A stretch of 9,394 bases of DNA. Origin: JAZBPO01 sp036351675 (GTDB lineage Bacteria; Pseudomonadota; Gammaproteobacteria; Pseudomonadales; Azotimanducaceae). Of this stretch, positions 6,655-9,394 are shown in pieces. Location: the NCBI GenBank assembly GCA_036351675.1, contig JAZBPO010000145.1:1-9394 (forward strand). Direction: 5' to 3'. The stretch's first letter is position 1. Every line of letters begins with the position of its first letter. A program made the position numbers and the translations under genes. The notes below the pieces were generated by a model that did no database searches, was not told where the DNA came from, and saw only the letters and a program-made list of their open reading frames with translations.

Positions 6655-7070
6655 GCGTCGCTTTCCTCCGGGCGCAGCGATGCCGGCACCATGAACCGGA
6701 TCAGCGCACGGAAGTCGTCCTCCGTGCAGTCCATGCAGTAGCCGAGGGGCGGCATGGCGCCGAGCCCCTCTAGCGTGTGTCGCAGCATCGCCGCTTCGCC
6801 GGCCGCGGCGCGGCCGGCCCAGCTTTCCGTATCACCCACGAGTGGTGCGCCGGCGTTGCCCGTGGCGTGGCAGAAGGCGCAGCTGCGGGCGAACTGCTCG
6901 GCCGTACGCGTCGGCGTGAGCGCAGCGAGCGCCACCTCGAGACGCGCTGCCTCGGTCGCCGCCACCGCCGCCGGCGGTGGCGCGACGGCTGGCGCCTCCG
7001 GTGTTTCGCCGCAGGCGCCGAGCAGCAGGAGGCCGCTGACCGCGATCGGCCGCAGGTGGTCTCCGCCCAT
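6651..7070 (-). CDS. Cytochrome c5-like lipoprotein, monohaem
   Basis: The protein has 139 residues. The N-terminus reads as a lipoprotein signal: a hydrophobic stretch ending in the lipobox LGAC with Cys20 as the lipidated residue. An Ala/Pro-rich flexible linker (about 22-45) would tether the haem domain to the membrane. CAFCH (64-68) is the haem site. The APLVGD stretch, the axial Met106 in GAMPPLG, and the second Cys pair in GYCMDCTEDD (Cys112, Cys115) are the hallmark of the c5 class. The protein carries electrons in the periplasm. It overlaps the lactone oxidase gene by 4 nt, the strongest evidence that the two products work together. The start at 7070 has GGAGGA a few nt upstream. It lies 32 nt after the diguanylate cyclase gene. 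Confidence 0.93.
   Translation of the reverse strand: MGGDHLRPIAVSGLLLLGACGETPEAPAVAPPPAAVAATEAARLEVALAALTPTRTAEQFARSCAFCHATGNAGAPLVGDTESWAGRAAAGEAAMLRHTLEGLGAMPPLGYCMDCTEDDFRALIRFMVPASLRPEESDA
6661..6669 (-). promoter_or_regulatory. Ribosome binding site of the lactone oxidase gene, inside the cytochrome gene
   Basis: On the minus strand, GGAGGAAAG ends 6 nt before the ATG at 6654 and lies within the last codons of the cytochrome gene. A strong site at the overlap supports the chosen start and coupled translation of the two genes. Confidence 0.7.
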
Positions 7071-7102
7071 GAGTCCTCCCCTCGTCGATGCCGGACGTCG
7101 TT

Positions 7103-8977
7103 TCAGTGTAGCGAGGCCGCTTCTCGATCGGTCTCGACGCGGTTGCGACCCCCGTGCTTCGCATCGTAGAGCGCCGCGTCGGCGAGCTGCACCAGGATCT
7201 CGGGACCATGCGTGATCGAGGGGGTGATCGCCGCGACGCCGGCCGAGATCGTGACCACCCCGGTCGCGCTGTCCGGATGCGGTATGGCGAGCGCCTCGAC
7301 GGCCCTGCGCATGGTCTGAGCGAGGTGAGTGGCCCCGGCGCTGTCCGTTTCCGGCAGGATCACGGCGAGTTCCTCGCCGCCATAGCGCGCGACGACGTCG
7401 CGCGGACGCACGGCAGATGCTGCCAGGACGCCGGCGATGCGGCGCAGGGCGTCGTCGCCCTCGAGGTGGCCACGGCTGTCGTTGAAGGCCTTGAAATGGT
7501 CCACGTCGACCATGATGAGCGCGAGCTGCAGATTCCGGCGCAGGTGGTCCGCCCAGGCCGCTTCGAGCTGTTCGTCGAAGTAGCGCCGGTTGCCGATCCC
7601 GGTGAGTCCGTCGATGCGGGCACGACGCTCGAGCTCCTGGTTGAGGTGCTGCAGCTCCGCCGTGCGCTCGGCCACCCGCGACTCGAGCTGGCGCGCATAG
7701 GCGTCGAGGGCGTCACGGGTCTCCGCGAGCGACCCGGAAGTCTTCTCCAGTGCCGCGAGCGTGGTCGAGGAGCGCAGCGCGAGCGCACTCGCCTGGCAGC
7801 CGATGAACACGAGCAGGCCCAGCGGCTGCAGGTCGAGGCGACCACCGAGCAGTTCGAGGGAGGGCCGGTCGCGGAACAGGTAGAGGGCCACGTCGTGCAG
7901 CCCCGCCAGCGCGAGCGCCAGCAGACCCGCGGCGAACAGCCAGGCCCCCTCACGGCCACGCAAGGCGGCTCGGGCCACGAAGGCGGGACCCACGAGCGCG
8001 GAGAAGACCACCAGTGCCTGGAGACCCGGCAGCGTCGCGGAGAACAGGCTCGTGGGCGTGAGGAGCACGATCGGGAACCATGCGAGGCACGCAGCGGCGA
8101 CGCTCCAGGCGAGGCGGGCAGGGACGTCCAGTGGATAGAGGGTGCGCATCTGGATCCAGACGGCGGCAAGCAGCGCCGGCATGGTCAGATACTCGATCCG
8201 TACCGCGTTCGCCCAGGACAGCTCCGGGAAGATCTGCAGCAGCTGCACGTCGTCCACGGTCAGGGCGCGCAGCGCGACGGCAACGCAGATCACCACGAAG
8301 GCCAGCGCGCCGCGATCGCTCCGGCGCGTGGCCCAGAGCATGAGGTGGTAGAGGCCGGCGACGCCGAAGGCGCCGGCGAGGAAGCCGGCGAGGCGCGTCC
8401 TCTCGGCGCGCTGGGCTTCGAGCGTCCGGCGGTCGCCGAGCCAGAGCAGTTCCCAGGGTCCGCCGCGGGCGTAGTCGTCGTTGGCGATCTGCAGCGTGAG
8501 TACCAGCTCACCCGACGGTGCGGGTGGCAGCGCCGCGACGACCGGATCGTAGTCCGGCTCCGCGTCTCCGCCGGCTTCCGGCACGCGTCCCGCGGAGGCG
8601 ACCAGCTGCGTACCCGCCCAGAGACGCCAGGCGGTGCCGAAGGTGGTGACGCGCAGGGCGAGGTCCCGGGCGCCCGTGGGCAGCCGCACGCGGGCGCGAT
8701 AGGTGGCCGTGCCGTGCCCCGCGGGCAGATCGGGCCGCGCCAGATCTCCGTTCCAGAGACCCGGTACCCGGGCATGGCGCGGGAAGGCCGCGTCGGGGGC
8801 CTCGGGCGGCAGCAGCGCGTGCGGAGCGAAGCGCCAGCGACCGTCCAGGCGCACGCCCGCGCCGAGCGCTTCTGCATCCGCACTCAGGTCCACGTGGCCG
8901 TCGATCACGCGCGGGGCCGACTGGGCGGCTGCGGGCAGGGCGAGGACCAGAAGCAGGGTCAGGGCGCGGGCGAGCAT
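7103..8977 (-). CDS. Membrane diguanylate cyclase: periplasmic jelly-roll sensor domain, 7TM-DISM membrane domain, coiled coil, GGDEF
   Basis: The protein has 624 residues from the ATG at 8977, chosen because it begins a clean signal peptide (MLARALTLLLVLALPAAAQS). A longer frame reaches 9148 but adds only Arg-rich shadow sequence. Residues about 22-185 form an extracytoplasmic beta domain with GRWRF, VPGLWNG and GTATYRARVRLP, resembling the carbohydrate-binding jelly roll of 7TM-DISM receptors and GH2 enzymes. About seven hydrophobic helices follow (about 194-402), then a coiled coil (about 405-453). The GGDEF domain has DGLTGIGNRRYFDE (456-469), DVDHFKAFND (491-500), GHLEGDDALR (503-512), an I-site RPRD (524-527) and the active site GGEEL (533-537). 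It should make c-di-GMP from GTP in response to a periplasmic ligand, with product inhibition through the I-site. It precedes the cytochrome gene by 32 nt, so co-transcription is likely. The ribosome binding site is mediocre (GGAG, 3 nt from the ATG). Confidence 0.93.
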   Translation of the reverse strand: MLARALTLLLVLALPAAAQSAPRVIDGHVDLSADAEALGAGVRLDGRWRFAPHALLPPEAPDAAFPRHARVPGLWNGDLARPDLPAGHGTATYRARVRLPTGARDLALRVTTFGTAWRLWAGTQLVASAGRVPEAGGDAEPDYDPVVAALPPAPSGELVLTLQIANDDYARGGPWELLWLGDRRTLEAQRAERTRLAGFLAGAFGVAGLYHLMLWATRRSDRGALAFVVICVAVALRALTVDDVQLLQIFPELSWANAVRIEYLTMPALLAAVWIQMRTLYPLDVPARLAWSVAAACLAWFPIVLLTPTSLFSATLPGLQALVVFSALVGPAFVARAALRGREGAWLFAAGLLALALAGLHDVALYLFRDRPSLELLGGRLDLQPLGLLVFIGCQASALALRSSTTLAALEKTSGSLAETRDALDAYARQLESRVAERTAELQHLNQELERRARIDGLTGIGNRRYFDEQLEAAWADHLRRNLQLALIMVDVDHFKAFNDSRGHLEGDDALRRIAGVLAASAVRPRDVVARYGGEELAVILPETDSAGATHLAQTMRRAVEALAIPHPDSATGVVTISAGVAAITPSITHGPEILVQLADAALYDAKHGGRNRVETDREAASLH

Positions 8978-9042
8978 GGTCTCCGGGTCTCGCCATCCTG
9001 GCGGACGGACAGTTCCCTCCACCGTAGCACCGGATCGCCGTC

Positions 9043-9069
9043 GATACCGCTCCGGTTGGTAGCGGTGTC
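9043..9069. terminator. Possible hairpin after the dehydratase gene
   Basis: ACCGCT and AGCGGT form a 6-bp stem around a 9-nt loop. With one imperfect pair the stem extends to GATACCGCT/AGCGGTGTC. It lies 12 nt after the dehydratase stop, where a terminator would be expected, but there is no T-run on the minus strand, so it is at best a weak or factor-dependent terminator. The rest of the 104-bp gap (8978-9081) shows no clear promoter. Confidence 0.3.
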
Positions 9070-9081
9070 CGCGCGAACCCG

Positions 9082-9394
9082 TCAGGGCTCCGGTGTGCCG
9101 CCGCCGAGCACCTGAGCGAAGGTGCCGCGGTCGACGTTGCCGCCGCACAGCACGACGCCCGCAGCGCGTCCGGCGAGGGTCGACCGCTCCTGCATCAGGG
9201 CGGCGAGGGCCGCGGCGCCGGCGCCTTCCGCGACGTTGTGGGTCGCGCCGTAGAGCATCCGCATGGCCTCCGCGATCTCGTCCTCCTCGACCTCGAGCAC
9301 CCGCGCGGCGCCGGCGCGGACGATGGCGAGGGGTTCCGGCTGCGGGTCGCGGCAGGCCATGCCGTCGGCAAAGGTGTCGGCGCGCGCCGTCGGC
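9082..9394 (-). CDS. Threonine/serine dehydratase family PLP enzyme, C-terminal end only
   Basis: The gene is cut by the right edge. About 103 C-terminal residues are visible, and the frame is open through the edge, so the internal ATG at 9360 is not the start. The visible sequence matches the end of short catabolic threonine/serine dehydratases: ADTFADGMACRDP, then AIVRAGAARVLEVEEDEIAE, then MLYGATHNVAEGAGAAALAA, and finally VVLCGGNVDRGTFAQVL near the stop. The family deaminates threonine or serine to a 2-keto acid using PLP bound in a part of the protein outside this window. There is no ACT regulatory domain after the catalytic fold, so isoleucine feedback control is not expected. The codon at 9145-9147 gives Cys where many relatives have Ser (SGGN). 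It is on the same strand as the diguanylate cyclase gene, 104 bp upstream of it. Confidence 0.88.
   Translation of the reverse strand, partial: PTARADTFADGMACRDPQPEPLAIVRAGAARVLEVEEDEIAEAMRMLYGATHNVAEGAGAAALAALMQERSTLAGRAAGVVLCGGNVDRGTFAQVLGGGTPEP

Noticed and set aside
3989..9115. Very long open frames antisense to the minus-strand genes (for example 3989-5266, 5161-6741 and 7154-9115, plus strand)
   Set aside because: Their translations are Arg/Gly/Val/His-rich with no recognisable domain, and each mirrors a well-supported gene on the other strand. Long antisense frames are expected where third codon positions are nearly all G or C.
8978..9148. Upstream extension of the diguanylate cyclase to 9148
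   Set aside because: The added 57 residues are Arg-rich, overlap the end of the dehydratase gene and would bury the signal peptide that begins at 8977.

Overview
The window is GC-rich (roughly 70% by eye) and gene-dense, with short gaps between genes. It holds Gram-negative envelope features: a lipoprotein cytochrome c5, two Tat signal peptides and a 7TM-DISM diguanylate cyclase. Together with a bifunctional PutA, this points to a high-GC proteobacterium, most likely a gammaproteobacterium or close relative from a poorly sampled lineage. That assignment is inference. I see no tRNA, rRNA, CRISPR array, transposase or phage gene.

Left part (1-3775): the N-terminal half of an ornithine cyclodeaminase/mu-crystallin family reductase runs off the left edge on the minus strand. 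It resembles delta1-pyrroline-2-carboxylate reductases. It is divergent from a complete short-form putA on the plus strand, across a 145-bp shared upstream region. Together they could make L-proline from cyclic imine precursors and oxidise it to glutamate.

Middle part (3776-5286): a Tat-exported fold-type III PLP enzyme (D-threonine aldolase/D-serine dehydratase-like, alanine racemase N-terminal fold) is boxed on both sides by a pair of 38-nt hairpin repeats. The two pairs are in inverted orientation and share the same 44-nt periodicity. The enzyme lacks the His-x-Cys metal site of the family's dehydratases and aldolases.

Right part (5287-9394), all on the minus strand and so transcribed from right to left: the C-terminal end of a threonine/serine dehydratase (cut by the window edge), a 7TM-DISM GGDEF diguanylate cyclase, a lipoprotein cytochrome c5, and a Tat-exported aldonolactone oxidase/dehydrogenase that overlaps the cytochrome gene by 4 nt. 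The overlapping pair looks like a periplasmic sugar-lactone dehydrogenase passing electrons to a membrane-tethered cytochrome. The diguanylate cyclase ends only 32 nt before the cytochrome gene and carries a predicted carbohydrate-binding sensor domain, so it may belong to the same operon.

The two items most worth following are the paired, polar hairpin repeats around the PLP enzyme, and the envelope redox module (c5 lipoprotein, Tat flavoenzyme and possibly the Tat PLP enzyme).
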